The position numbers and the translations under genes are program-made. Positions 23,221 to 39,963 of a stretch of 64,000 bases of DNA are shown here, in pieces. The stretch comes from Nemertoderma westbladi (Eukaryota > Xenacoelomorpha > Nemertodermatida > Nemertodermatidae): assembly GCA_032718475.1 (NCBI GenBank), contig JAUCBJ010006730.1, forward strand, positions 38,469 through 102,468, given 5' to 3'. Position 1 is the first letter of the stretch, and each line of letters begins with the position of its first letter. The notes under the pieces were generated by a model, which was not told where the DNA came from, searched no databases, and worked only from the letters and a program-made list of their open reading frames with translations.

Positions 23221-24175
23221 ATAAAAGTTGAGTTAATGGAGTTTATGTGACTATAATAATTGTTGAGTTTATGGAGTTTATGTGACTATAATAATTGTTG
23301 AGTTTATGGAGTTTATGTGACAATAATAATTGTTGAGTTTATGTGACTATAATAATTGTTGAGTTAATGGAGTTTATGTGACTATAATAATTGTTGAGTT
23401 AATGGAGTTTATGCGACTATAATAATTGTTGAGTTTATGGAGTTTATGTGACTATAATAATTGTTGAGTTTAAGGAGTTTATGTGACTATAATAATTGTT
23501 GAGTTTATGGAGTTTATGTGACTATAATAATTGTTGAGTTTATGGAGTTTATGTGACTATAATAATTGTTGAGTTTATGGAGTTTATGTGACTATAATAA
23601 TTGTTGAGTTTATGTGACTATAATAATTGTTGCGTTTATGTGACTATAATAATTGTTGCGTTTATGTGACTATAATAATTGTTGAGTTTATGTGACTATA
23701 ATAATTGTTGAGTTTATGGAGTTTATGTAACTATAATAATTGTTGAGTTTTATGTGACTATAATAATTGTTGAGTTTATGGAGTTTATGTGACTATAATA
23801 ATTGTTGAGTTTATGTGACTATAATAATTGTTGAGTTTATGGAGTTTATGTGACTATAATAATTGTTGAGTTTTATGTGACTATAATAATTGTTGAGTTT
23901 ATGGAGTTTATGTGACTATAATAATTGTTGAGTTTATGGAGTTTATATGACTATAATAATTGTTGAGTTTATGGAGTTTATGTGACTATAATAATTGTTG
24001 ACTTTATGGAGTTTATGTGACTATAATAATTGTTGAGTTTATGTGACTATAATAATAGTTGAGTTTATGGAGTTTATGTGACTATAATAATTGTTGAGTT
24101 TATGGAGTTTACGTGACTATAATAATAGTTGAGTTTATGGAGTTTATGTGACTATAATAATTGTTGAGTTTAGTT
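23221..24175. repeat. 35-bp minisatellite with 26-bp short units
   Basis: About 28 units. The full unit is GAGTTTATGGAGTTTATGTG followed by ACTATAATAATTGTT. A shorter unit, which lacks one of the two GAGTTTATG copies, is interspersed irregularly. The direct repeat inside the unit explains the shortening by replication slippage. Confidence 0.95.
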
Positions 24176-24434
24176 GAGCTACTGGACCCATGTGAAGTGT
24201 GTACAAGGTTGTCTACGTAATCAATATTAGGTATACATAAAAAAATATTAGAAGTAATGTATTAAGGGTAGGTGTGATGGGCTGGTTTTCTGTTAATTTT
24301 CTTTCTATCTAATAAATATTAATACGACCACCACGCCCTCCCCCCACGCCTAGCACACTTACCCCTTGTTCCCCATTATATATTATTTTAGTGTAACCAT
24401 AGGTGTAACACATATCTGACAACTTTATTATTTG

Positions 24435-25931
24435 ATGTGTAAATTATGTTTTGAATATATCGTGTTGAACATGAACATGTTCCCACTGAATACTATTTTA
24501 GATGGAGTTACTATATGTAACAAAATTGGTGATATTGACATTGAGGTTGAAGGCATTTGTTCGAATTCAAAGTCAATAAAACCCGGCATTGTATTTGTAG
24601 CGATACGGGGAGGAAATCATGATGGACACAAATTCATAGCGGAAGCAATATCGCATGGTTCCCGCGCCATAATTAGCGAAGAACTTCCAAAAGATATATC
24701 TAATAAGGATATTACATACATCGTTGTAGATGACAGCTCTAAAACATTGGGAATTATGGCGGCTAATCTCTATGACAACCCCTCTAAGAAGCTGCAGTTA
24801 ATTGGAATTACCGGGACAAATGGAAAAACCAGTACAGTACACATTCTTCATGGAATATTCAGACATCTGGGATACAATGTTGGTATGATATCAACCATAG
24901 TAAACAAAATTAATGAGGAATGTTTTCCTACTTCGTACACAACACCTCCTGCCTTGGAAATTAATAAGTTGTTATTCGATATGGCAGAACGCGGATGCCA
25001 ATATTGTTTCATGGAAGTTACTTCACATGGAATTCTCGAAAACAGAATTGCTGGGCTCCATTTCAAAGTTGGAGTTTTTACTAATATCACCCAAGATCAT
25101 TTGGATTACCACGGTTCGTTTGAAGCCTACATGAAGGTCAAACAGGCGTTCTTTACTGGACTCTCGGACGATGCGTTTGCTGTCTACAATGTTGATGATT
25201 GTTGTGGTACATTCATGGTTGACCACACTAAAGCCAATAAGCACTCATTCGCGATGACAAAATCAGCAACTTTCACTGCAGACATTGTATCAAATACGAT
25301 ACGAGGTTTAACTATGGTTATACGCGGGGAAAAGGTTTCACTCAATTTGATGGGAACATTTAACGCGAAAAATACTTTAGCCGCGTATTCGGTAGCTTTT
25401 CTGCTCGGTGTGACGCCTTCCGATATAGGGAGGGCTCTCGCTGCAGTAGAGCCAATTGAGGGGAGAATTGAGTTGATCAGTGGGGCGAACACGCCTACTG
25501 TTGTCGTCGACTTTGCCCACACACCCGATGCTGTTGATAATATACTTAGAGCTGTAAAAACCATCATACCAGAAGCCAAAAAACTGATAACTGTAATGGG
25601 TTGTGGTGGTTGTAGAGATAAACTTAAGCGACCAATTATGGCAAAAGTAGCGATTTCCCAAAGTCAGCTTTGTGTGCTAACAGCTGATAATTCTCGATTT
25701 GAGTCAACAGAGTCTATTATCGATGACATGAAAGCAGATCTAACAGAGGATGAATTAGATAGGGTTGTTACAATTACAGATCGCAGTGAAGCCATTCGAT
25801 TTGCTTGTTTAGAAATGGCGAGATCTTGTGACTGCGTTATAATTCTTGGAAGAGGACATGAAGGTTTTTTAGAAAGTCAAGGAAAATTTATTCCCTTTAA
25901 AGACAGTGAATTTGTTAAATCAATTTTATAA
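24435..25931 (+). CDS. murE: Bacterial-type UDP-N-acetylmuramoyl-dipeptide ligase (MurE-like), intronless
   Basis: MurE enzymes add the third amino acid to UDP-MurNAc-L-Ala-D-Glu, using ATP, in cytoplasmic peptidoglycan synthesis. The frame is complete (498 residues from the ATG at 24435; ATGs at 24471 and 24477 fit the usual bacterial start better). All three Mur ligase domains are present: an N-terminal UDP-binding domain (SNSKSIKPG, about 43-51), a central ATPase domain with P-loop GTNGKTS (127-133), TTPP (169-172), EVTSHG (194-199) and DHLDYHG (221-227), with the lysine to be carbamylated at about 236, then a C-terminal domain with GRIEL, AHTPD, CGGCRDK, DNSR (418-421) and GRGHE (472-476). 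Family norms are DNPR and GKGHE. There is no intron and the flanks are eukaryotic repeats. Horizontal acquisition is inferred; the C-terminal wording recalls Bacteroidetes enzymes, but that needs a tree. An AATAAA lies at 26406. Confidence 0.9.
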   Translation: MCKLCFEYIVLNMNMFPLNTILDGVTICNKIGDIDIEVEGICSNSKSIKPGIVFVAIRGGNHDGHKFIAEAISHGSRAIISEELPKDISNKDITYIVVDDSSKTLGIMAANLYDNPSKKLQLIGITGTNGKTSTVHILHGIFRHLGYNVGMISTIVNKINEECFPTSYTTPPALEINKLLFDMAERGCQYCFMEVTSHGILENRIAGLHFKVGVFTNITQDHLDYHGSFEAYMKVKQAFFTGLSDDAFAVYNVDDCCGTFMVDHTKANKHSFAMTKSATFTADIVSNTIRGLTMVIRGEKVSLNLMGTFNAKNTLAAYSVAFLLGVTPSDIGRALAAVEPIEGRIELISGANTPTVVVDFAHTPDAVDNILRAVKTIIPEAKKLITVMGCGGCRDKLKRPIMAKVAISQSQLCVLTADNSRFESTESIIDDMKADLTEDELDRVVTITDRSEAIRFACLEMARSCDCVIILGRGHEGFLESQGKFIPFKDSEFVKSIL

Positions 25932-27559
25932 GTATTTGAATAATAACATGTCTGTGGTTATGTTTTATTTTGTTCATATTGTTACGGTTACTGTTGCAGT
26001 TTATGTGTATTCGATAAACATTTGAATTACTAATTCAATGCATTTTAGAAGACAATAATATAAATCGACAATATCATTATTAACTATTTATTGTCAAGTA
26101 AAAGGTTTTATTTACCGCTTGGTCCCTTATTTACGATCGAGCGCAGTGAGCGAGGTCAATAAGAAATGACGGCGGAAGGAAGATAGCTAAAACTACCACG
26201 TGTTTATTTAGAAAATTAGAGCTATTCTGGTTTATTAACATTATTTCTATTTACTTATTTTGCGTTGAGATAGTTATTATATTATTGTTGTTTGCTATTT
26301 AATTAATTAATTTATTTAGTGTCATGCTATCGATATAGTGTTGTTGGACAATTGGAGTTTTATGGTGTTACTTTACAGTTATTTTGGCTTTTTTGTAGTT
26401 TTGTCAATAAATATATTTAAAAATGCCAATGACCGACAACCAATCCTGATTACAGATATTTTACGGTGTGGGGATACTAGAACGCCATCAAGATGGCTTT
26501 AAACGAACCAGTCTTACACAGACTCCAAGAAACAGATGCGATTGGAAGATGCAAACCAAGAATGACTTGCATCAACCAAAAAACTGCCTCCCATCTAATG
26601 TAATACACATTCGCCTAGACAAACAAATGATAATCATAATTACTGCGATGTAGGAAATGTTATCCATACCCGTAACCTGGGAAACGGCCCAAAAGAGCAG
26701 TTTATTCTGCGGAGGGGTCTTTTCTGTATTAGATAAATAAAATAAAGAACACAAATTACAGTATTTATACCTGATACATTCTCAGTTAGCCTAATATACA
26801 AACATCGGAGCAACCAATATAATGTACATGTACAAGCCTCCTATGAAAGTTTGTGAAATCTTCCATTAAGTCTACCCAACAGCCGCTGGTACCCGGTTTG
26901 CACCCTGGTTCAGTATTCTGGTTTTGTTCGTTTAATCGACAGCTGTTGTAAATGTCCCAGATATACAAAACCTACTAAGCCTTTACATTATACTTGAACT
27001 TAGCCTGAGTTGATGACAGTAATATAACGATGACAATTTAGGTATATAGATACATATGATATATAAAATGATGTACTGCTTGTTACACTAACTGACTGAA
27101 TAGAGATAGAACTACAATAATATAATAATAATGTAGTACGTAACTCAAATTAACAATAAGTACTGAAATGTTGTTCAGCTGTAAAAGTGGAGTTGTTGGT
27201 ATTTAATTTCGCGTTCCGTAATGTTGATATGCTAATATTTCGAATATCGCACATCGAATCTTTTCCAACTTTTTTATTCAACAACTAGATACTAATTGAT
27301 AAACAGTCGCGTTAAAAATTGTTGCGTACCTGCTTGAATTTTTGAGATATTGGATGGTTATACATACTACATACATACATTACACATATACACCTAGACA
27401 TATATACATACATAACCACATCGTGTTTTTGAACGGCTCAACTTAAAAAAAAAGACAGGTTCGTTATAAAACATTTGTTTCTTCCGACGGTTTGTGTTCT
27501 ATATCTACGAACAACCACGCATACGCATGTGACATGCACTTCTTTGTCGCGATTTTAAT
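25932..27559. other. Noncoding stretch after murE
   Basis: No gene is recognised. AATAAA at 26406-26411 could serve polyadenylation of the murE-like gene. A (CATA)n-like microsatellite lies at about 27360-27420. Confidence 0.4.
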
Positions 27560-27870
27560 AATACTACTACTACTATACTCGGCCTGCTGCATTGATGCTG
27601 CACATTGAGATGAGATGCTGACTTGCAAAATATTTTTGCCGCCACCATGCAATCCAGAAATATCATGTCCCATGGCAACGTGCATTAAGAATGCTGTGCC
27701 GGCTTGTCGACAAAATTGCGCCGCCACAACTCCCTAGCACCCGTGACATTTGCTAGATCATCCGCATCTTCAAGGCCATTGTTCTTTAAGATGCGTCTCA
27801 AGAAAGTCATGGGCTGTCCACCATGCTTATTAACTCCATGAGGCTGCCAAAGCACAAGATTATGCACTGG
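27560..27870 (-). mobile_element. 5'-truncated RTE-like LINE fragment
   Basis: The reverse strand carries the last 60 or so codons of the LINE, its short 3' UTR and a (TAG)n tail, here seen as ACTACTACTACTATAC. About 85 bp unrelated to the other copies are inserted in the 3' UTR (about 27604-27688). The frame retains the GGQPMTFLRRILK segment. Confidence 0.85.
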
Positions 27871-28099
27871 CACTATGCATTCGGGGTACACCGAGCACAA
27901 TAATTGTGATACACAGTAAGATGCACAATATTAAAAACATAAACTCGATAAATATTACTGACCTACCTACAGTGATGAGTTACGAAAACACGTGTACGAG
28001 TTACGTGGTGCATGGTTTTGTAAAGTGGTGTTGGTGGGTGGCTGTGAGTAGTGTTTTGCGTGCGCGGTATGTATGTAAGTGGATGAACGATTGGGGGTT
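27871..28099. other. Short spacer between two LINE remnants
   Basis: Nothing recognised; a short frame at 27906-28136 has no support. Confidence 0.35.
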
Positions 28100-29456
28100 G
28101 TCTAGGATGCTAGCTGAGAGAGGGGCGGGCAGTTAGTGCATTCGAGTATGTGGTATCTATAGGTGCATGTTGTGTTGCAGTATTTGCAGAGACAGTTGTG
28201 TACGACACTTGTGGAACGGTTTGTTATTTTTGCATATTTTGTGATTAAACCATGAGCGGTAGTTCTTGTAATAATATTGCGGTTTTTCTGTCCAGGGGGT
28301 TTCCATGTGTTAGATTTGAAAGTCCGTGTACGTACTTTTGTCTGTTTTGAGTGCGTACACGTCTGTGTTGTAAGTATTGGGTTTTGAGTGCGTTCACGTC
28401 TGTGTTGTAAGTATTGGGTTTTGAGTGCGTTCACGTCTGTGTTGTAAGTATTGGGTTTTGACATCTGTCTGGAGTATGTCGCGATGTTTTTCTAGAATAC
28501 TTTCTATTAGCGTTGGTTCATTTACTAGTTTTAAAGCCAGGGTGGATGAGGATGAGATGTGTAGTCCTAGTAAACACTTCACACATGTTGCTTTGATTTT
28601 GTCCAGTTCCTTCAGGTTAGTAAACTTTAAAAATTGTGCAAAGACTGGCAGTGCGTACAGAGTGAGTGGACTAATTTTTACTTCAAAAATTTTCAGGGAT
28701 GTCTCAACTGAAAGTAATTGTAGCATATTCAGTGAGCCTATGAATTTGAATGCTTTTTCTTTTTTGCTGTAGTATTACCCCCAGATATTCGTATTGGTTA
28801 ACTATGTCTACCTTCTCAGTTCCGTAAGTAAATAAATCAGTGTGGGGGCGTCTAAATTTTATAATTTTTGTTTTTGTGAGGTTAACGGCCATGCCGTTCT
28901 TTGTGTACCAGTTGTATAGTAGGTTTAAGCCGCGCTGTTCGTCGTCTTTGTTGTTAGAGTAAAGTGCCAAGTCGTCCGCGTAGAATATAAATTTTAGTAG
29001 AGCGACGGTTTCTCTTAGTAAAGAGGCGAGGTCGGCAATAAGGATAATGAATAGTGTTAGTGATAAGCTGTCCCATTGAAGAACCCCCCGCAGTTGACGA
29101 ATAATATTTGAAAGTCGCGGGCCGTCGTAAATTCCAATGTAGTTGTCCATTAAATCCTGTATTAAGTCATATGTTTTCCCTTTGATTCCGAATTTATGTA
29201 TTTTATATAGGAGCTGTGCGCGATCTACCATGTCAAAGGCCTTAAAGTCGATAAATGCAGCGTAGATATGGCCAGTTATGAATCCGAATTGTTCGCATGG
29301 GATTAGGTGTGCAATGGCTGTGTGAAATCGTTTGTTAAGTATTGAGGTTAGAATTTTTAGGGATACTGAGAGTAGTGAAATTCCACGGTAGATATCTGGG
29401 TTGGATATTGCGCCTCTGCCCTTATAAAGTATATTTATTATGCTTTCCATCCACAT
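28100..29456 (-). pseudogene. Decayed LINE of a second family: reverse transcriptase and CCHC end
   Basis: The minus-strand frame 28704-29456 has reverse transcriptase motifs: YRGISLLSV, CEQFGF, IDFKAFDMVDR, GVLQWDSLS (W where glycine is expected) and FYADD. The segment between CEQFGF and the aspartate motif is shorter than in intact elements, which suggests an internal deletion. A second frame, 28394-28726, carries the following domain, and 28102-28464 has a zinc-knuckle-like CKYCNTTCTYRYHILEC. This family differs from the RTE-like elements, and the clade is uncertain (Jockey/I-like possible). The breaks make it a pseudogene. Confidence 0.75.
28348..28459. repeat. Three tandem 37-bp units inside the decayed LINE
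   Basis: Units starting at 28348, 28385 and 28422, with GAGTGCGTTCACGTCTGTGT in each; the first carries GTACACG. They lie at the boundary of the two broken frames and help to explain the frame change. Confidence 0.85.
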
Positions 29457-29569
29457 TGACGGAACAAAACATAGGGGAGATTAATGAAACACCTCCAATG
29501 ATGTAGCGAGTCTGGTTGGAGATGTGTTCATTGTACGTGACACAATGGACCCGAATCCAGCGTAACGCG
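29457..29569. other. Short junction between LINE remnant and minisatellite
   Basis: It contains a short RTE-LINE-like stretch (AAACACCTCCAATGATGTAG, then GGTTGGAGATGTGTTCATTG, 29480-29540) on the reverse strand, matching the region before the LINE C-terminus. Confidence 0.45.
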
Positions 29570-30200
29570 TAACAAGTCTAAGCTGGCAGACAATGGGACT
29601 GTATCGCATAATCAGTCCAAGTTGGCAGACAATGGGACTGTAACGCATAATAAGTCCAAGTTGGAAGACAATGGGACTGTAACGCATAATAAGTCCAAGT
29701 TGGCAGACAATGGGACTGTAACGCATAATAATTCCAAGTTGGCAGACAATGGGACTGTAACGCATAATAAGTCCAAGTTGGCAGACAATGGGACTGTAAC
29801 GCATAATAATTCCAAGTTGGCAGACAATGGGACTGTAACGCATAATAAGTCCAAGTTGGAAGACAATGGGACTGTAACGCATAATAAGTCCAAGTTGGAA
29901 GACAATGGGACCGTAACGCATAATAAGTCCAAGTTGGAAGACAATGGGACCGTAACGCATAATAATTACAAGTTAGCAGACATTGGGACTGTAACGCATA
30001 ATAATTCCAAGTTAGCAGACATTGGGACTGGGACTGGGACTGGGACGGTAACGCATAATCAGTCCAAGTTGGAAGACAATGGGACTGTAACGCATAATAA
30101 GTCCAAGTTGGAAGACATTGGGACTGGGACTGGGACTGAGATGGTAACGCATAATAAGTCCAACCTGGCAGATAGTGGGATGGGGTATTAACGCATAATT
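29570..30200. repeat. 39-bp minisatellite
   Basis: About 16 units with the core GTCCAAGTTGGCAGACAATG followed by GGACTGTAACGCATAATAA. Some units have an internal (GGGACT)n expansion (30020-30045, 30118-30140). The unit length is a multiple of three, so every frame without a stop stays open and gives long but meaningless frames on both strands. Confidence 0.95.
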
Positions 30201-31264
30201 TTGCCAATCAAGTACGAAGGTTATTTGTAAGCGATGCGTATATTTGTACTACATAACGAAAATACATATTAAATAAACTGAATTCCTAATTGATATTATC
30301 GCCTCCTTATTATTCAATCTCACATATTTTTACCAACATTTTATAAAAGATATTTTAATTTCCTGCCGAATTAATTTATTCATTAATTATTACAAGATTG
30401 CTGCTAAATATATGAAATCACGTGGGACGTTCAATCAAAATAATCAAAATTTGTCATATTAAATTGAATATCATCTTCTGTTCCATTCCTGTCTGAGTAT
30501 ATAGATAAAACAGTGGTTGAGAATAGAGTGAATATCAACTATGGTCACTCCTTATCATGATGGACTTTGTACAAAACTAAATAGGGGCACTGCTGGAAAT
30601 ATTCCAAACCTCGTTCCTACATACAGGTCTACACTACCTCATTGTGCATTGGACAATACAGATAACTTGAGCACAAACTCCATCCATGCCAATATGGATT
30701 ACAGTTGTGTTTCAATGACTTCCTGGTTTACATACTGGCTACATACTGGTAGTGCTATTAATTCTTATATATTAGATAATTTTTTGACAAAGTTTTAGCA
30801 ACACTACTACTGTATGGCCATGTAATTCCCCCTTTAAAGTAGTAATACATAAAAAAAACCTTAATATTATGTAATACTGACGTACCATATTGACATACCA
30901 GTACTTGTACATAACATAGGCATCATAAAACAGTTCGTAATGCAGTAGTAAAACCGTGTTCTGATGTTCCTATTTGCACTCACTCACTAAACGCTCGTTG
31001 GTGCATCAATCCATTAGGATTATCACAATATAAAGTGGTACTTTAAGCACAAATTACTGCATTTTTAGGTATTTTTACTCCATAAATAATATTATAAGTA
31101 AAAGTATTGATTGTTTTGAGAGGTTTACAGAAAAATATTGTATATAATGTTTTGTTAATTATTATGAGTGAAAATGTTGTTTCTAGGTTGTTACTTGTAC
31201 TTCCTACTTCAATATATAATCGGCATATTGCATTTTAGAATGCATTAATAAATATATGCCGGAT
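30201..31264. other. AT-rich noncoding stretch
   Basis: No gene is recognised. A sequence near 30955-31055 with CACTCACTCACTAAACG resembles the hairpin module at 49719-49840, so a short dispersed repeat is likely. Confidence 0.4.
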
Positions 31265-31545
31265 TAATTACGTCGCCAAAACTCCCTATCACCAAAAACT
31301 TTCGCTCGCAGGAATATCCGCATCTTCAAAGCCAGTGTCCTTTAAGGGGCGTATCACGAAAGTTATCTGTTGTCCACCATGTTTATTCTCCCATATGAGG
31401 CTCTACAAGATTGATCACATGCTAGGTCCTCATGTCGTAAGCAATGTGCTAGAAAGTAGAGGCGACTCTGTTCAAGTATCAAGCTTGTGGGGAATAAGAC
31501 TGCTCCAATTCTATGCGGATGCGGCTGCCGAATTCTGGACAGACC
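31265..31545 (-). mobile_element. Diverged RTE-like LINE fragment
   Basis: The reverse strand matches the C-terminal part of the RTE-like frame (the region of RLRFAGHCFRR through the DRELWR segment) with many substitutions and small indels. It is clearly older than the copies at 14.5 and 40 kb. Confidence 0.7.
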
Positions 31546-31827
31546 AATCAATGAGGCGCATTCAACCTCTTTACGTTTTCGAAGGTCTTTTTTCACCTGA
31601 CTTCCCGATTTATAACCCCAAACTCAAGCACACCATCCATAGGGCTTATGCTCGTACGATCAGTTCCTGAGGACTGTTAAACTGAACTGTAAAACTGTTG
31701 GTCTTTTTATAGATAGCAAAAATACCAACACTAGAAACAGCCTATTCTAAATTAGCTGCTTAACTTCTGGAGCCATTAGGACGTGTTACCATCAACACCA
31801 GGACATTCGTAGAACATAATAGGCTGT

Positions 31828-32706
31828 TATTTTTTATGACCCCTCTTTTTGCTCTTTTTGGCCCTTTTTTTCGCAATTACTCTTATGACCCCTTTTTTTC
31901 CGACATTCACACTGTATTGAAACAACATCCAGACTATGATTCACACAGTTAATGACTTTCAGTCCTACTCAGTTTTAATGAAGTTACAGTATAATAAATT
32001 AAATACACACTACATTCAGACCAAGACGTTCAATACAATTGAATTATAAATCAACTCTGTCAGCTCTCCTTAACAACTCTCTTTAACATCCACACAAGAT
32101 GGCGGCTATAAGGCATTTTCTAACCAAAAATAATCGATCACGATCACTTTACCAATTAAGGGAAAAGAGCAGGTTGCAGAGCGGGGTTTTCCTAACCAAA
32201 ACAATAAACTATCACTTTACCTATTGAAGGAAATGAGCAGTTTTCATAGGCAGGTTTTTCTAACAAAATCAATAAACAATCACTTTACAAATTGAGGGAA
32301 AGGAGCAGGTTACAGCGGCAGGCTTTTCTAAACAAAACAATATTTGGCAATGTTGATCTTGATGGTAGAGTAGGCTGTGGGCATGGTATAATATATATCA
32401 CAATAGTCATGGTCAATTACAACAGAAATCGAGACAGCCGGTTAATGCTGCACAGTACCGTAAACAACTCTATGCTATGGTTCCGCGTCATTACCTAAGA
32501 CTCAGCATCAGCACCACACAACCAAATTCCGCACGCCAATAATGAGGCATTACCTACTGTATACTATACTGTAATACCGATATCGGTACAACTAAAAATA
32601 GAAGAACAGTAGTGCAGTAGTGCAGTAGTAGGTACTGCTACCGGTACCGGTACATTAAAAAATAGGGGTCATAAAGAGTAATAAAAAAATGGGTCATAAA
32701 AAATAA
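31828..32706. mobile_element. Nonautonomous element with ~70-bp imperfect terminal inverted repeats
   Basis: The ends are TTATTTTTTATGACCC at 31828 and its complement ending at 32706. A second matching inner block (ATTACTCT-TATGACCCC) lies about 50-60 bp inside each end. No transposase frame is present. The interior holds three tandem units of about 69 bp (32116-32324) and a CAGTAGTG microsatellite (32600-32640). The superfamily is unknown and no unambiguous target duplication was found. Confidence 0.6.
32116..32340. repeat. Three ~69-bp tandem units
   Basis: Each unit has TTTTCTAACCAAAACAATAA, ATCACTTTACCAATTGAGGG and GGAGCAGGTT, with about 80 to 85 percent agreement by eye. They form part of the interior of the inverted-repeat element. 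Confidence 0.75.
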
Positions 32707-32759
32707 TTTTATGACATAATATACCACAATTATGAATACGAATGGTGCAGTTATGCACC

Positions 32760-33580
32760 TCTCCCAAAAACTTCAATTTGATCTGTTTCATCATCAGCAG
32801 TAGTCACAAATGTCGTCTAACAGTAAGTTGTTACAATAATTTCTTCAGAAATCCCATATGCTGCAAGCATGCTGAACATACTTGATAGGGAGACTGAGTC
32901 GAAGGCATTAAAGTAGCCTACAATGGCAACTTCCAAATGTCTGTCAAATCTTCAATTATCCTTCTAAGGGCCACAATGAGCTCCATCGTTCCATGATCTT
33001 TATCAACACTGGCACCAACTTATTTTCATTTCTTGTGGGCAGTTGTCATTCTGTACATCTCTAAGGGGTAAATGAGCTCCAAACACTAAAGGTATTTTAA
33101 AGACCTTAGGGGGACCATCTACTCCACTGGCACGATGGTCTTTGGAATATCTTGGAGTACAGACTAGGACACTTTTACTTCTATAAAGTTATAAGGTAAT
33201 ATCCTGACATTGCATTATTTACGAGCTTCTCAAAGTGGGCCTTCCAACCATTGAGGAGATTGGCTGGTGGTTCTGCCTTAACCTTGGTGGTTGGTTTATT
33301 TTTCCTCCCAGTCAGCAAGTTGATAGATTTCCATGTCTGGGATGATTGAAGGCATCATTGATGGCATCAACCTGCTGGTTGATGAGCTCCTGTAGATTAT
33401 CAGTATACTGCGTGTTTAGGGTATAAGATGCAGCCTTAACTGCTGCCTTAGCCACATCCTTGACCACCGCAGTCTGTTGGGCAGGCACTCATTCTTTGCC
33501 TTATTGGTCTTCTTGAAATCTCCGAATCCTGTCGTCAGTCCAGGGTGACTTTTTCTTTCCACTTTTTGTTCTCCTGTTCC
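32760..33580 (-). pseudogene. Highly decayed RTE-like LINE, reverse transcriptase region
   Basis: The reverse complement aligns by eye with about 830-1830 of the first element. Recognisable stretches correspond to the GVDGVPPEVF segment (near 33100-33150), the FKAFDSVS segment (near 32900) and the linker after the endonuclease (near 33300-33560). Multiple indels and stops have destroyed the frame. Confidence 0.7.
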
Positions 33581-34102
33581 ACATGTAGTTAGAACATTTA
33601 TAATAGTAGCCTGCAAATAGGCAGCTAAGTAGGCCCTAATCTTACAAGTTTCATGAAAAATTTGTTCTTTCAGCTTATGACAAAACATCATGACTAATAC
33701 AAATAATTATAGAAACCCACCAACAATTAGTATAGAACAAAAATTATTATTGTTCTAAATACGTGTTTATTTTTTTATTTTTGAATCTTTCATTTAATAT
33801 AAATTTAAATTAATCCAATTTAAATAGATCATAAAATATTGTCTTTTTTTTAAGTATGAGCCTACTAAAATAATTTATTGCTGAATAAACGCATAACAAC
33901 AAACAGAGCATCTAAACTCCTACTTCTTGCAACTTATTTAGGTTACATCTAAATTAGGAGTTACATAGTATTTACATTACCAAGCGTAATTCGTATAATT
34001 GTCTTGTACTACTCCTGGGATAAAATTATGCCAAAATATCAAATAATTTACCATTATTGTGACGGATAAACACTGCAAACTACTCACAATACTACTTCCA
34101 AT
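33581..34102. other. AT-rich upstream region of the Src-family gene
   Basis: No gene. It should hold the 5' UTR and promoter of the kinase gene, but no core promoter element stands out. Confidence 0.4.
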
Positions 34103-39410
<5,308 letters not shown>

Positions 39411-39963
39411 TGTTTATTGCAAAACAGTTTGTTGCCAATAGTGTTTGTTCAATTATTTAGTAATCTATATATATCTTTGTTGTAGAATTTCGTATATTAA
39501 TTTAAGATGCTTTTAGACTATACAATTCGAAACTATTTAACCAGATTATGAATCTAATATTTTATTTATCATATCTATTAATATTACTATTATTATTACT
39601 ATTATGGCGGACTAAATATATGGTTACAACAAGAATTACCGGTCTTTACATCACAATCTGTGGCCAACACATTTTTAGTTGTTAATCATTTAGTTATACT
39701 GATAAAAATATACATTTTGCTGTTGATAATATTGATTGTAACATTATATAATATAATATAATATACATTATTATTAATAGGATTTTATTCAGAAATATAA
39801 TAAATTATATATAATTCCTATTCAAAATCCTATTAAATCAGTGTTTAGTAAATTTTAACTTATCTGCTCAACCCAATTAATTTAATTAAATATGAAATAT
39901 TTTAAGATTTTTTCAGACAATTGTGTTGTAAACCATGGACGGTATTGGTATATTGTTATAATT
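39411..39963. other. Probable 3' UTR and AT-rich spacer after the Src-family gene
   Basis: The sequence is very AT-rich, with AATAAA at 39799-39804, about 390 bp after the stop. No other feature is seen. Confidence 0.45.

Noticed and set aside
29481-30207. Long frames on both strands with 13-residue repeats
   Set aside because: They are by-products of the 39-bp minisatellite; no independent coding signal.
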